NCBI RefSeq assembly: GCF_015767275.1
Contig: NZ_JADWMY010000014.1
Coordinates: 1-64,000, forward strand
Length of the DNA: 64,000 bases
Direction of reading: 5' to 3'
DNA from: Herbaspirillum sp. AP02
Lineage (GTDB): Bacteria; Pseudomonadota; Gammaproteobacteria; Burkholderiales; Burkholderiaceae_D
Under the pieces are notes generated by a model that saw nothing but the letters and a program-made list of their open reading frames with translations, ran no database searches and was not told the origin of the DNA. Both the position numbers and the translations under genes were made by a program. Shown here one piece after another: positions 1 through 8,465 of the stretch. The number at the start of each line of letters is the position of its first letter. Position 1 is the first letter of the stretch.

Positions 1-65
1 AGTAGGGCCACGTTTATCACTCCGTTCTCCCGCTCGCTGTCTTGAGCAGGATTGTGGTCTAAACA

Positions 66-255
66 TGGGTCAACTTAGGATGCAAATTTCTGGCTTAAGT
101 GGGTCAGTTTTCGATGCAATTCAACATGGGTCAATTTGCATGCAATTGACCCTAGACAAACATCTCCTTACCGCGTCGGCACGGCACCTTCTAACCGGGC
201 ACTGGGTCAGCCAAAAAGCAATTTTTCACTATTATCCTCTTCTCAATTTGACCCA
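66..255. repeat. TGGGTCA repeat cluster, probable mobile-element end
   Basis: The heptamer TGGGTCA occurs at 66, 100, 127 and 203, and its inverse TGACCCA at 249. The first three are each followed after about 7-8 bases by ATGCAA. The third forms a perfect 9-bp inverted repeat (GGGTCAATT at 128 and AATTGACCC at 144). Multiple short repeats spaced 27-34 bp apart are the usual form of IS21-family or Tn7/Tn5053-type ends. No matching opposite end or transposase was located, so ownership is unknown. The first 284 bases contain no convincing gene. Confidence 0.4.
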
Positions 256-284
256 GTCACAACAGCATAAAAATGCCACCTAGA

Positions 285-953
285 CTAATCATTGCCTGGG
301 TCTATACCTAAGACCATCAAAATCTCGTCGATTTTCTTCAAGCAGTGATCAGATGATTTTTTACCATCTCGCTTCAAATGCAATCCACGCATGCCGTATC
401 TAGTCGGCGCTACGCAGTCTGCTTCAAGAGCATCTCCAATCATGGCTACCTCACTAGGCTGACATTTCAGTAGGGCACATACGTGTTGGTAGATCTCCTT
501 CTGTGGCTTGACAGCCCCCACCTCAAAACTCCAGGCATAGGCATCCAATTCGAACGGCATTAGCTTTTTTACTGCATGGGCGTAAGGAGCGGCCAAGTTA
601 GAGCAAATTCCTATCTTTAGGCCATTCGACCGGAGCGATAACAAGGTTGCTGAGACATCGGGGTATAACTGAATAGTCGAGAGCTCGGATTGCAGATCTG
701 CTTCTAACTCGTCAATATATGACGAGGGAAGATCCCAATTAAACATTCGTAGAGCACCGGCCAGGTCAACGTCATTTGACATGACTTGAACCGCATCGTG
801 CGGTAGCGGCACTCGTCCAGCCGCACGGAGTCGCTTCAGCAAGCGCAGATAAGGTCGATATTGCTTCCTGATCTGGACCAGCGTACCGAAAGCGTCAAAT
901 ACAACCGCCTTTATTTCTCCATTAAAACTTCCAGCCTTAATTACATCCTGCAT
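285..953 (-). CDS. HAD-superfamily hydrolase
   Basis: This 222-residue protein has the four HAD phosphohydrolase motifs in order. The nucleophile motif DAFGT begins at Asp20, motif II GICSN has Ser118, motif III is the lysine in AVKPQ near residue 149, and motif IV GDALEAD begins near Asp174. Members dephosphorylate or dehalogenate small metabolites through an aspartyl intermediate; the substrate cannot be read from sequence. The roughly 80 residues between motifs I and II form a C1-type cap. It lies 73 bases downstream of the TnsD/TniQ-like gene on the same strand, so both are probably co-transcribed, which would make it transposon cargo. The start lacks a clear ribosome site and could be a few codons further in. 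Confidence 0.8.
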   Translation of the reverse strand: MQDVIKAGSFNGEIKAVVFDAFGTLVQIRKQYRPYLRLLKRLRAAGRVPLPHDAVQVMSNDVDLAGALRMFNWDLPSSYIDELEADLQSELSTIQLYPDVSATLLSLRSNGLKIGICSNLAAPYAHAVKKLMPFELDAYAWSFEVGAVKPQKEIYQHVCALLKCQPSEVAMIGDALEADCVAPTRYGMRGLHLKRDGKKSSDHCLKKIDEILMVLGIDPGND

Positions 954-1026
954 ATACGCCCTCCCGCCAACTGCCTTGCACTAGCTTGGCAAATAAATTC
1001 ATCATCAGCCGTGTCGAAAATACTAT

Positions 1027-2826
1027 TCATCTCAAAATCGAATAGTTTCCTGATGTAACCATTCTTATCGCGCGCCCGGTCAATGGCAATTTGTCCAAAG
1101 CACGAATCTTTGCCCTCAGATGCGGAAGAAATCTGTATAAATCGGGAAGAGAAATATCTCGCTTACATCCTCCGTCCAACAAGCTAGCGGCTGCATCCAT
1201 AACCTGTTTCGCCAATCCCGAATCACGAACATCCCAATCAATACTGCTATGGTTATTCCGTGCCGGTTTTGCCATAGATACTGAATTCTCCACCATCCAT
1301 GCTCGGTCATTTCGATAAAGCCACGCATAGACTCTAGAGCCCACAGCTCGCAGTTTTTTCGCTCCATAATCCGAATACATCCTCTGTAAATTAAGCCATT
1401 CGCTACGTGCGGTTGCACGCTCCTTATCAAAGCGGATCGAAAGCCAATCGTTATATAACCCGACCTCCGTTTTCAACGTCTTCATAACGGTAGATTCTGA
1501 AATCACATATTTTCTTGCAGCCGTTACTTTATCCATTCCAGACTTCAGGTCGGCGACTAACTTCTGCCTTATATCTTCCTTCAATTTTTTTGGCCGACGT
1601 TTGCTAGATATGCCTTCTTCTGCGAGCCATGCCATTGCCGTTGCTACGTCAACGCCGGCATTGGCCGCCGCGCGGCGGGCAGAAAGATTGTTCTCTTTAA
1701 CTTCCGCAATTACAGCTTGGCGACGATCGATATCCTCATTCAGATATCCCTGATCCGAGTTTCCCTCCCTTTCAATCTCAAGTGCTTCTTGATTTAGATT
1801 CGCCCGAAGGTAGGCATCCCAGAAGCCACTCCATGTATCGAACAGCCAGCAAATTAGTAAGATATGCCGCAATGGATGTGTCCCAGAGCGTGGATTCCGC
1901 AACAGGCGGAGCACTAGCGCACCAGACGTGTTTTGATTTTCCGCAGCATTTGAGAAATCGGGGATATAAGATAAATGCCTGGCGAACCTCGAATATTCCG
2001 CGCCGATTTCCGCATTATTTAGCTTCCCGCTATTTCTTAAGAGCCCCTGTTTAGAAAGGGCAGAATGATAGGTTTTGACGAGAACCCTGGAATCAAAATG
2101 AAAACCTCGCGGCAATGATAGAAGCTGCTCAGCAACTTGAGAAATCCTAATAGCAGCCTCTAACTCACGGAAATGAAGTCGCCCATTATTAATCGGAGTC
2201 ATAACCCGTTGATCTGGAAGAAGCCAAAGAAATCTTCCGATGCCATTCGATTTCTCACTAGCCACCATCAACGGCTGCTTATGCGCTAAGCAAATCCATA
2301 CCCCTGGAAGTTGATGACTTAAATGCCAGTACGCCGTGCCGAAATTCTTCTGATCATCCTGCATGCATTCAGCGCAGGCTTTCAAGGGATGATTTGCACC
2401 AAACCGACTAGTGAGTATTCCCAATTGAAACTTCATCGATCCGATTCCATTCCCAGCCATAGACAAAAACGCGGCGCGCTCATCCTCTGCTGAGCGGAAT
2501 GGAAGATAAAAGGGCAAGAGCGTTCGCTCTCGAATAATATCGTTCGTGGTGCCCAGAAGCCCGCGAGTATTCTGGACGAACACATCTACTCTGCTTGGAA
2601 GATCGTGCGCAGTTCCTTTCTGCCCATGACCGAATAGCTGTTTGCATGTCGTTGATGCGAGTATGTTCCCACTGAGCTTGTGGTACCGGCTACACATGCT
2701 GAACATGGTCTCGCTCGGGAGCCAGTCTGCAATTCCAGATGTTGGAAATAGATCTATCTGTGAGCGGTCAAAAGACATGGCATATGAATGGGCTGGAAAG
2801 ACCATCACGGCGGCACGACTACGCAC
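1027..2826 (-). CDS. tniQ: TnsD/TniQ-family target-selection protein (long form)
   Basis: This protein of up to 599 residues has the TniQ zinc-binding arrangement CxxC...CxxH: Cys151, Cys154, Cys179 and His182, numbered from the first possible start. In Tn7-like elements TnsD/TniQ proteins bind the target DNA and recruit TnsC. The C-terminal half carries two helix-turn-helix-like stretches (near residues 380-410 and 425-455) and a WLYRND segment reminiscent of the DNA-binding C-terminus of long TnsD proteins, so this one probably recognises a specific chromosomal site. The start is uncertain: ATG at 2778 (MSFDRSQ) fits the family N-terminus better than the first codon. It is transcribed away from the TGTCTCAGACT repeats. 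A second, shorter TniQ lies in the tns operon at 6149. Confidence 0.8.
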   Translation of the reverse strand: MRSRAAVMVFPAHSYAMSFDRSQIDLFPTSGIADWLPSETMFSMCSRYHKLSGNILASTTCKQLFGHGQKGTAHDLPSRVDVFVQNTRGLLGTTNDIIRERTLLPFYLPFRSAEDERAAFLSMAGNGIGSMKFQLGILTSRFGANHPLKACAECMQDDQKNFGTAYWHLSHQLPGVWICLAHKQPLMVASEKSNGIGRFLWLLPDQRVMTPINNGRLHFRELEAAIRISQVAEQLLSLPRGFHFDSRVLVKTYHSALSKQGLLRNSGKLNNAEIGAEYSRFARHLSYIPDFSNAAENQNTSGALVLRLLRNPRSGTHPLRHILLICWLFDTWSGFWDAYLRANLNQEALEIEREGNSDQGYLNEDIDRRQAVIAEVKENNLSARRAAANAGVDVATAMAWLAEEGISSKRRPKKLKEDIRQKLVADLKSGMDKVTAARKYVISESTVMKTLKTEVGLYNDWLSIRFDKERATARSEWLNLQRMYSDYGAKKLRAVGSRVYAWLYRNDRAWMVENSVSMAKPARNNHSSIDWDVRDSGLAKQVMDAAASLLDGGCKRDISLPDLYRFLPHLRAKIRALDKLPLTGRAIRMVTSGNYSILR

Positions 2827-2963
2827 ACCACCTAGGCCTCTGCAAAACTTCTCGCGCTGCTATGGGATTCTCCTCCAATCCCTTATCAGACTATAGGCAA
2901 TGCAGGACGTTTATGCCCAATAAATTCCCCGTTATAATTGCGCTGATCGCAATCGGAATGGGT

Positions 2964-3083
2964 TGTCTCAGACTATATGAAGCTACGAATCTTGCGGCGG
3001 CCATATTGGCCCATTTGTCTCAGACTTTAACTTGTGAATTGGAGTGGGAAATGTCGGAAATACCGACATATTTGTCTCAGACT
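2964..3083. repeat. Three TGTCTCAGACT direct repeats
   Basis: The 11-mer TGTCTCAGACT is present exactly at 2964, 3016 and 3073 (spacing 52 and 57 bp). The last two share a longer match starting TTTGTCTCAGACTTTAA. Direct repeats beginning with TGT and pointing inwards are typical of transposase-binding sites at the left end of Tn7-like transposons. Between the second and third copies lies a palindrome of TGTCGG/CCGACA at 3052-3068. The repeats sit between the long tniQ and the phosphatase gene. Confidence 0.5.
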
Positions 3084-3112
3084 TTAATATTGCGGAACAA
3101 GTTTGTTGCAAC

Positions 3113-3153
3113 GGAATGAAAGCTTTTCTCGGCAACGTTAAAAGCTTTTCTCG
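3113..3153. repeat. Two AAAGCTTTTCTCG repeats, candidate left transposon end
   Basis: AAAGCTTTTCTCG occurs at 3119 and 3141. The first copy reads GGAATGAAAGCTTTTCTC, and an inverted near-copy (GAGAAAAGCTTTTATTCC) is found at 32013-32030 on the far side of the defence cargo. The remainder of the interval 2827-3287 contains no gene I can support. Confidence 0.35.
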
Positions 3154-3287
3154 CTCTGGGTTAGACTCCTCGCAAGGTCAGGCCCAGAGCGACCGGAAAG
3201 CCTATTTTTCCACGAGGTCTTCCTCGCACATTTTCTGAGTCAAGCACCCCCTTCCCACTCAAGAAATTTCCCGTATAGTTCCCGGAC

Positions 3288-3749
3288 TCACTTCTTGGTC
3301 ATCACCTTCACGATAGAGGCATTAGCCTCTGTCAGCTGGCGCGGCTCTACCGTATAGCCATGCAGCATTCCCAGCGCGACAACTATCGCAGCCGAACGGG
3401 AATAGCCACCTTCGCAATGAACCACAATTGATGCAATTTCTGCGGGGAGCCTTTCGATGAACTCTGTCACCCTGCCCGCTTGCTCGGGAGTGAAAGCATA
3501 TTTGAGCTTATCTTTCGCCCGGGAAGAAATGTTTCCATCAAGAAAATCAACATCAGCGAAAGAAAGCCGGAGAACGTGCTCGTGTCCCTCCAAATTCGCG
3601 AGGGGACGTCCCGGCTCAGTTATAGAAATGACGGCCATAGTGGCCAAATGCGGCAGCCTTTCGGCGTCCACCCTTGAAAGCGCAAATGCTTGGCGCTGGC
3701 CATCCTTAGGCGCCTTATAAAGGCGTGCGACGACATCCTTGAGTCTCAT
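3288..3749 (-). CDS. Cysteine-dependent protein (dual-specificity type) phosphatase
   Basis: This protein of about 153 residues contains the phosphatase loop HCEGGYSRS, i.e. the HC(x5)RS signature with catalytic Cys112 and Arg118. The upstream aspartate-rich segment (SFADVDF) may supply the general acid. The ATG at 3749 is chosen because GAGAGG lies 5 bases upstream; a GTG two codons earlier is possible. Such proteins remove phosphate from tyrosine or from phospholipid/nucleotide substrates. A 15-bp palindrome lies 23 bp upstream of the start and is closely repeated in front of the DUF6471 gene, suggesting one shared regulator. It is probably accessory cargo near the transposon end. Confidence 0.75.
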   Translation of the reverse strand: MRLKDVVARLYKAPKDGQRQAFALSRVDAERLPHLATMAVISITEPGRPLANLEGHEHVLRLSFADVDFLDGNISSRAKDKLKYAFTPEQAGRVTEFIERLPAEIASIVVHCEGGYSRSAAIVVALGMLHGYTVEPRQLTEANASIVKVMTKK

Positions 3750-3771
3750 GGGCACCTCTCCACAATGTTAT

Positions 3772-3786
3772 GGCAAATAATTTGCC
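3772..3786. promoter_or_regulatory. Palindromic operator upstream of phosphatase gene
   Basis: GGCAAATAATTTGCC is a perfect 15-bp palindrome centred on one base. It lies 23 bp upstream of the phosphatase start and matches the palindrome at 4384-4398 at 13 of 15 positions. Confidence 0.5.
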
Positions 3787-3815
3787 AATTTCAATGTAGA
3801 CAAGCCAAACGCGAC

Positions 3816-4343
3816 TCACAAGGCCGGAATCTTAGCGGCTGGGACCCTCTGTGATTTGGCACAAGCCGCCATATCCTCAAAGTCGAGGTAAAGCTCCAGG
3901 CTCTCACTCCCCAGAACCACCAAGCACTGAAGAAATGAGGCGAGAGAAATTGTCCCAGAGGATATATGCGCCATGAGCGTATGCTCAGTCGGACCAGCAT
4001 CAAGCTCAACAACCCGGCGAAGCATTTCAGCCATAGAAACCAGGGGCCGGCGGGCTAACTCAGCCTCAACAACTTTTACAGCTCGACACTCCCACGACTC
4101 ATCACCACCATAAGCCGAAGCCCACTGCGGAGGCACCTTTGCACCACTGACCTTAAGAATTTGCAGAAACAGAGGCAAACTTATTCGGCCGCGCGACAAC
4201 CTAGATGCAAGACCGCTCTTGGTCTCATGCACACCCAAATCAGCCAGCCGGAACGCAAGCAAATCGTAGGCGACATCCTTCCGAGCCATCACAACACGGA
4301 CGATGCGGGACGCCAGGGCTGCCCATTTAGCATCAGCTGCCAC
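3816..4343 (-). CDS. DUF6471-type protein with two tandem copies
   Basis: The start is placed at GTG 4343 because AAGGAG lies five bases upstream; it gives 175 residues. The protein begins close to the expected domain start (KWAALASRIVRVVMARKDVAYDLLAFRL) and continues into a typical RLSRGRISLPLFLQ segment. A second, more divergent copy occupies about residues 100-150 (SMAEMLRRVVEL, then SSGTISLASFLQ). DUF6471 proteins are small helical proteins, HTH-like in appearance, with no established activity. Its upstream palindrome is shared with the phosphatase gene, so it may be the regulator of both. That last point is inference. Confidence 0.65.
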   Translation of the reverse strand: MAADAKWAALASRIVRVVMARKDVAYDLLAFRLADLGVHETKSGLASRLSRGRISLPLFLQILKVSGAKVPPQWASAYGGDESWECRAVKVVEAELARRPLVSMAEMLRRVVELDAGPTEHTLMAHISSGTISLASFLQCLVVLGSESLELYLDFEDMAACAKSQRVPAAKIPAL

Positions 4344-4383
4344 AAATCTCCTTGCAATTGGAACCAAGTGAGCTAAGGTAAAC

Positions 4384-4398
4384 GGCATATGATTTGCC
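4384..4398. promoter_or_regulatory. Palindromic operator upstream of DUF6471 gene
   Basis: GGCATATGATTTGCC lies 41 bp upstream of the GTG start and corresponds to the palindrome at 3772-3786 with two differences. It extends outwards as ACGGCA...TTGCCGT. The remaining sequence to 4751 (about 350 bp) is AT-rich, holds TATACCG twice (near 4530 and 4620), and presumably contains the tns operon promoter; no gene is visible in it. Confidence 0.45.
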
Positions 4399-4751
4399 GT
4401 TTTGTGCGGGGCGCATTGCGCAGCTCCGCAGGAGCACCCATTGTAGACCCCCATTCTATTTCAATAGGAGCGCGATATGCACTGGAGTCCCACAACCATC
4501 GAGAGAGAAGAAAACCACCGGCCCGAGAAGTATACCGACAGCACAAAACTAGGGTATTATCCGCCCCCAGTTTTCGTTTTTTAAATATTTTTAGCGAATT
4601 TACCGCATCATGATTTTTAGTATACCGTTAAATATCGAGTTTGCCAAGTTGGTTACGCCTGCTTTTTCGGAGGATTCCACTAGGGATTTTTCTTGATAGA
4701 AGGATTCGCTCAAAGGCACTCGAAAGAAAACAGGTTTTAGGCACATAAGAA

Positions 4752-6152
4752 ATGAACAACAACGTCCCAGCTCTCGATACTCCGAGCGCACACGCAACGG
4801 AGGCCAGCGAATCTCGCGATTCGAAGAACCATAACGTGCCCACTACTTCTCGCTTCATCCAAGCGGAGGAGATGGCGTTCTTCAGAGTACCGCTTTTGGC
4901 CACTGAGCTGCCGGCGTTGCTGACCCATCGCGCCATACCTGCTGCCATCACTTCGGAGCTACTGAGTGCGTCGCTGGAAGAGCGTATCGATGCGATTGTG
5001 AAAAACTACGCCGTTGCGTATCGCCCCGTTGAAGAAGAAATTGATTTCGTACAGATACTGACGGCCAACATGCGTCTCAGCATGTCAGAGCGCGACTTCA
5101 GCAACCCGATATTCAAGCAGCATTGGTATAACCACGAGTACATAAAAAAAGGCGGTCACCTCAACCCGATACCAAATTGCGTTCAAGGCATGGGACGCAG
5201 CATGATTTTGCTTGGCCCCTCTCAGAATGGCACATCATCACTACTGAAGAGAATCAAAGCTTTGGCTGGCGAGACAATTCGGATACCTGGCGGGAAGTAT
5301 GAACCGCCCATCGTGCACGTCGTTCCTCTTCTTATTCTCAACTATCCAGCATGCGGAACCGTTCGAGGCTTGTTGACTGAGATGCGCGAAAAGCTTCGGC
5401 TTGAGATTGCGAGTGCAGATAGTTCTCATCGAGCACTAGAGCAATTATCTGTATCTGATATCAACGTCGCCACGAACGCTGCGATTGGTTTCTGCATCCG
5501 CGCAATGGTCGGCGCTATTGTCATTGACGGCGCTTCATCGAAGTTCATCAATAAAGGAACAGGAGCAATACTCTCTTTCCTCGCTCGACTGAAGCAAGCC
5601 ACTGGTATTCCGCTCGTATTGGCTGGAACCTGCGCCTTCATGCACATCACCGGCTTGGACGGCAGCACCAGTTCTAATCTTTTGGATGGAGACACTACAT
5701 TTCTTCCTCCATTTGAAAAGCCTAAGCTGGATGCGAATAAGCGCATCGTGACCGGCGGATTGTGGTACCAGGCCAATGACTGGCATTGGTCATTGGGCGT
5801 GCTTCCGAAATCAGTGTCCATGCCACCCATGTTGCCATTCTGGACCCACGTCCATGCGCAGGGGCGGCGTGGCTGGCTGAAGGCAGGTTTCAAGAAACTA
5901 CACCTTCATCTAGCGAGAAATCCAGATGTGGCAATAAACGGCTTGGTGACGAAGGAACTGGTGAAAGACTTGTTTGACAAGGCCTTGCTGCTACAAAAAA
6001 CTGCACGCGACGCTGTCTTCCATTCGTCAACGAAAATGGGGGTAACGGAAGTGGACTTCGTCAGCCACATGGACCACTTCTTGCCGTCATTCTTTCATCT
6101 GCCCAAATACAAAGCGCTCATGCCGTCGTTGACACGAAGGGCCATCCAGTGA
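4752..6152 (+). CDS. tnsC: TnsC-like AAA+ transposition regulator with degenerate Walker motifs
   Basis: This 466-residue protein lies at the head of the tns operon. Its architecture matches TnsC/TniB: a variable N-terminus, P-loop region near 155-163, Walker B near 256-260 and a sensor-like IPLVLAGTCAF at 286-297. TnsC forms an ATP-dependent filament linking the target selector to the TnsAB transposase. Here the P-loop reads GPSQNGTSS, with Thr161 where the catalytic lysine should be, and Walker B reads IVIDG with glycine instead of the acidic residue. The reading frame is open and the downstream genes overlap neatly, so this is not an obvious frameshift ruin. Its stop overlaps the GTG start of tniQ by four bases (GTGA), which implies translational coupling. 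Identification rests on the motifs and operon position. Confidence 0.75.
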   Translation: MNNNVPALDTPSAHATEASESRDSKNHNVPTTSRFIQAEEMAFFRVPLLATELPALLTHRAIPAAITSELLSASLEERIDAIVKNYAVAYRPVEEEIDFVQILTANMRLSMSERDFSNPIFKQHWYNHEYIKKGGHLNPIPNCVQGMGRSMILLGPSQNGTSSLLKRIKALAGETIRIPGGKYEPPIVHVVPLLILNYPACGTVRGLLTEMREKLRLEIASADSSHRALEQLSVSDINVATNAAIGFCIRAMVGAIVIDGASSKFINKGTGAILSFLARLKQATGIPLVLAGTCAFMHITGLDGSTSSNLLDGDTTFLPPFEKPKLDANKRIVTGGLWYQANDWHWSLGVLPKSVSMPPMLPFWTHVHAQGRRGWLKAGFKKLHLHLARNPDVAINGLVTKELVKDLFDKALLLQKTARDAVFHSSTKMGVTEVDFVSHMDHFLPSFFHLPKYKALMPSLTRRAIQ

Positions 6153-7678
6153 GTATCCATCCAGACATTCACGTTGTACTTGGCTTGCCGGACGGCGAGA
6201 TTATTCCTGCATTTATCTGGCGGACGATGAACTATGGCGCGCACTATTCTCTGGATAACGCGTACAAGTCTCTCCTCAAGCAGAAGCGCGGACCGGACGG
6301 GATGCCTAGCGGCCTTAATACGTTCCAAGCAATCATCGGCCATATGTACAAGTCGATGGATGCCTGGATTCACGAGCATACGGAATACAACTTCTTCTGC
6401 TGCGGTCTTCCTCTTCCTAAGTTTGCAGAGCAATACAAGCGCTTGCAATTTAAATGCATGGGCCCCGTGAGGCTGTGCCGCTTACAGCCAATTTTTGGCG
6501 TCCTCGAAGGACGCTATCGAAAATGCCCTGAATGCGAAAAGCAACAATTGATTGACGAAGGATTTTCGTTTATCCACAGGCGGATGGGAGCTCCATTTGT
6601 CCAGTATTGCTCCAAACATCGCCTCTTGCTGACGGCAATCAATTCGCAGTTACTGCTCTTTGACAGTCGCTGCGAACGGGCGGCTACTCCAACGCAGATT
6701 GACCATGATGTTGAGCTAGGTAGACGTATATATCACTGTATTTGCATCACTGCGGAGCAGTCTGGATATCACAAGAGCCATGTCGTCGAGCTGCTTAGCG
6801 CGGCTGGCTGGTTTACCGAAACCGGCCGAATGCATCTAGCTGAGTTCATACAGCGCTTCTGCAACAGATTCCGTGGAGCGTTTGCGGACGCGCGCCTTGA
6901 CTACCTCGTGCAGTCAGAGAAGTACATAAATGACGCAATTCGTTCACTCCTCCGTGCAGACCGGGGCATTCACCCTATCTGGTGCATATTGTTTGCATGG
7001 TTCACAGAGACCGAGCAACGGACTATTTCCACCTCGCAAAAGAAGATGGACCGAGTCACAGCGTCCCCATCACGGGCAGAGATTGCTGCGCAGATGGAAC
7101 AGCACCGCACGTTGACCGCCACATCGAAGGCCATGGACATAGACATGGCCAAGCTGACTGGTCTATGCAAAAGCTACCAAATCCCATTTAGTGCTCGGCC
7201 AAAAAAATACGACGATGCGCTAGTGGCATCCATCAATGAGGCCTATGACAAAGGTCTCCGGCCGTTCGAGGTAGTTATTAAATTCCGAATTAGCCAGACG
7301 ATGGCGTATCGCATTCTTCGTTGGCGCTCCGATGGCCTCAATCCTGAGAGCAAAGTAATAGCCCTGAGGACTGAGGATGCGAAATCCCAATGGCTGGCCG
7401 CGCTAGATAAACACCCCAGTATCACCTACACAGCTCTTCGCAAGTTAAAAACAGGGGTGTGGATGCAACTCTATCGCAAGGCTCCAGAATGGCTCAGCTG
7501 TCATCGACCGCAGAAAAGCATATCTGCTCGAAACGCTCGTCGCGAACCACCAAAAGAAATCTTGGCTCTCTTTAAGTCGGCAATTAAAGACGCCGCATCA
7601 GCATGTGGGGGGCGTGGAAAAAAGCCGGTACACAAGTCGCTTTATCGCATACGAGAACTCACTGGTACCCATGTATGA
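6149..7678 (+). CDS. tniQ: TniQ/TnsD-family target-selection protein (operon-encoded)
   Basis: This 509-residue protein has the TniQ zinc motif CPEC (Cys126, Cys129) and CSKH (Cys154, His157). A helix-turn-helix-like tract (MDIDMAKLTGLCKSYQIPF) and a C-terminal VWMQLYRKAPEWL segment resemble the DNA-binding region of TnsD. It probably directs insertion by bridging target DNA to the TnsC-like protein encoded just before it. It starts with GTG overlapping the tnsC stop and ends overlapping the tnsA start. It shares the zinc layout with the long TniQ at 1027-2826 but differs in length and sequence, so the element may carry two alternative target pathways, as TnsD/TnsE or TniQ1/TniQ2 do in other Tn7-like elements. 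Confidence 0.8.
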   Translation: MSIHPDIHVVLGLPDGEIIPAFIWRTMNYGAHYSLDNAYKSLLKQKRGPDGMPSGLNTFQAIIGHMYKSMDAWIHEHTEYNFFCCGLPLPKFAEQYKRLQFKCMGPVRLCRLQPIFGVLEGRYRKCPECEKQQLIDEGFSFIHRRMGAPFVQYCSKHRLLLTAINSQLLLFDSRCERAATPTQIDHDVELGRRIYHCICITAEQSGYHKSHVVELLSAAGWFTETGRMHLAEFIQRFCNRFRGAFADARLDYLVQSEKYINDAIRSLLRADRGIHPIWCILFAWFTETEQRTISTSQKKMDRVTASPSRAEIAAQMEQHRTLTATSKAMDIDMAKLTGLCKSYQIPFSARPKKYDDALVASINEAYDKGLRPFEVVIKFRISQTMAYRILRWRSDGLNPESKVIALRTEDAKSQWLAALDKHPSITYTALRKLKTGVWMQLYRKAPEWLSCHRPQKSISARNARREPPKEILALFKSAIKDAASACGGRGKKPVHKSLYRIRELTGTHV

Positions 7679-8465
7679 CCCGCGTGGATACCCCAGTGTT
7701 GTCAACACGTCTGAATTTAAGTCATGGAATAAGGCGACGGAGAGCGTGTTCGGTATTCCAGGGAATAGCTTCAGTTTGAAGAGTGGCGGCTTCCTGGTCC
7801 CATGCCAGTCTTCACTTGAACGCAGATTCCTTCGCTTCGCAAATATGGAACCGAGCATAGTGGAGATTCGTGGGCAATACCCAATTTGGGACCGGGCTAC
7901 TTATGCAAAAGATAAAGAGCTCAATTTGAATATGCTTGGCTCCGCCATCAAAGCAATCGACTTCTGCGTCACTCTGAAGAAACACTGTTCGGAGGAACTT
8001 CAATATATGGGCGTCTCATGCAAATACGAAAGCGACCTGGATACCCTTAAGGCGACTAGGCGTCACGAAGAAGAAATTCGCTTACTGAGAATTCCAAACT
8101 TCAAGCACATCATCTTCACGGAGAAATCCGTCAGCAGGCTACAGGACGATAACAATCTGAGACTGCAATCATATATGCACAAGGTGGAGAAGATTGAGCC
8201 CGTATATGTGGCAGCAGCACGTGAGCTGGCTCGACGCCTGCACGCCACTAAGGCGACAGGTTCACTCGACAGAGTGCTTGGCATCATCTGTACAAAGATG
8301 GATTTGAATCGCGATACCACGGGCTACAGACTTTTCTCTCTCGCACATTACTTGGGATTTTTACGTTGGGACCACCGTTTCCCACTAGACCCAATTTTGG
8401 AAATGAAGCTTGAGGACCCAGATATAGTTTTACGCAGAAAAAATAGCACTAGCAAGGAGCGGTGA
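7671..8465 (+). CDS. tnsA: TnsA-like endonuclease subunit of transposase
   Basis: TnsA is a restriction-enzyme-like nuclease that cuts the 5' ends of the transposon, allowing cut-and-paste movement. From ATG 7671 this 264-residue protein shows the expected acidic/lysine triad: Glu50 (SSLERRF), Asp97 (KAIDFCV) and Lys118 (GVSCKYE), with QYPIW at the place of the family's Q-P strand. A winged-helix-like C-terminus follows (SLDRVLGIICTKM). A GTG at 7605 would add 22 residues, but the 7671 start overlaps the tniQ stop in the way the other junctions do. The stop overlaps the tnsB ATG (TGATG). Presence of TnsA separates this element from replicative Tn5053-type elements. Confidence 0.8.
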   Translation: MYDPRGYPSVVNTSEFKSWNKATESVFGIPGNSFSLKSGGFLVPCQSSLERRFLRFANMEPSIVEIRGQYPIWDRATYAKDKELNLNMLGSAIKAIDFCVTLKKHCSEELQYMGVSCKYESDLDTLKATRRHEEEIRLLRIPNFKHIIFTEKSVSRLQDDNNLRLQSYMHKVEKIEPVYVAAARELARRLHATKATGSLDRVLGIICTKMDLNRDTTGYRLFSLAHYLGFLRWDHRFPLDPILEMKLEDPDIVLRRKNSTSKER

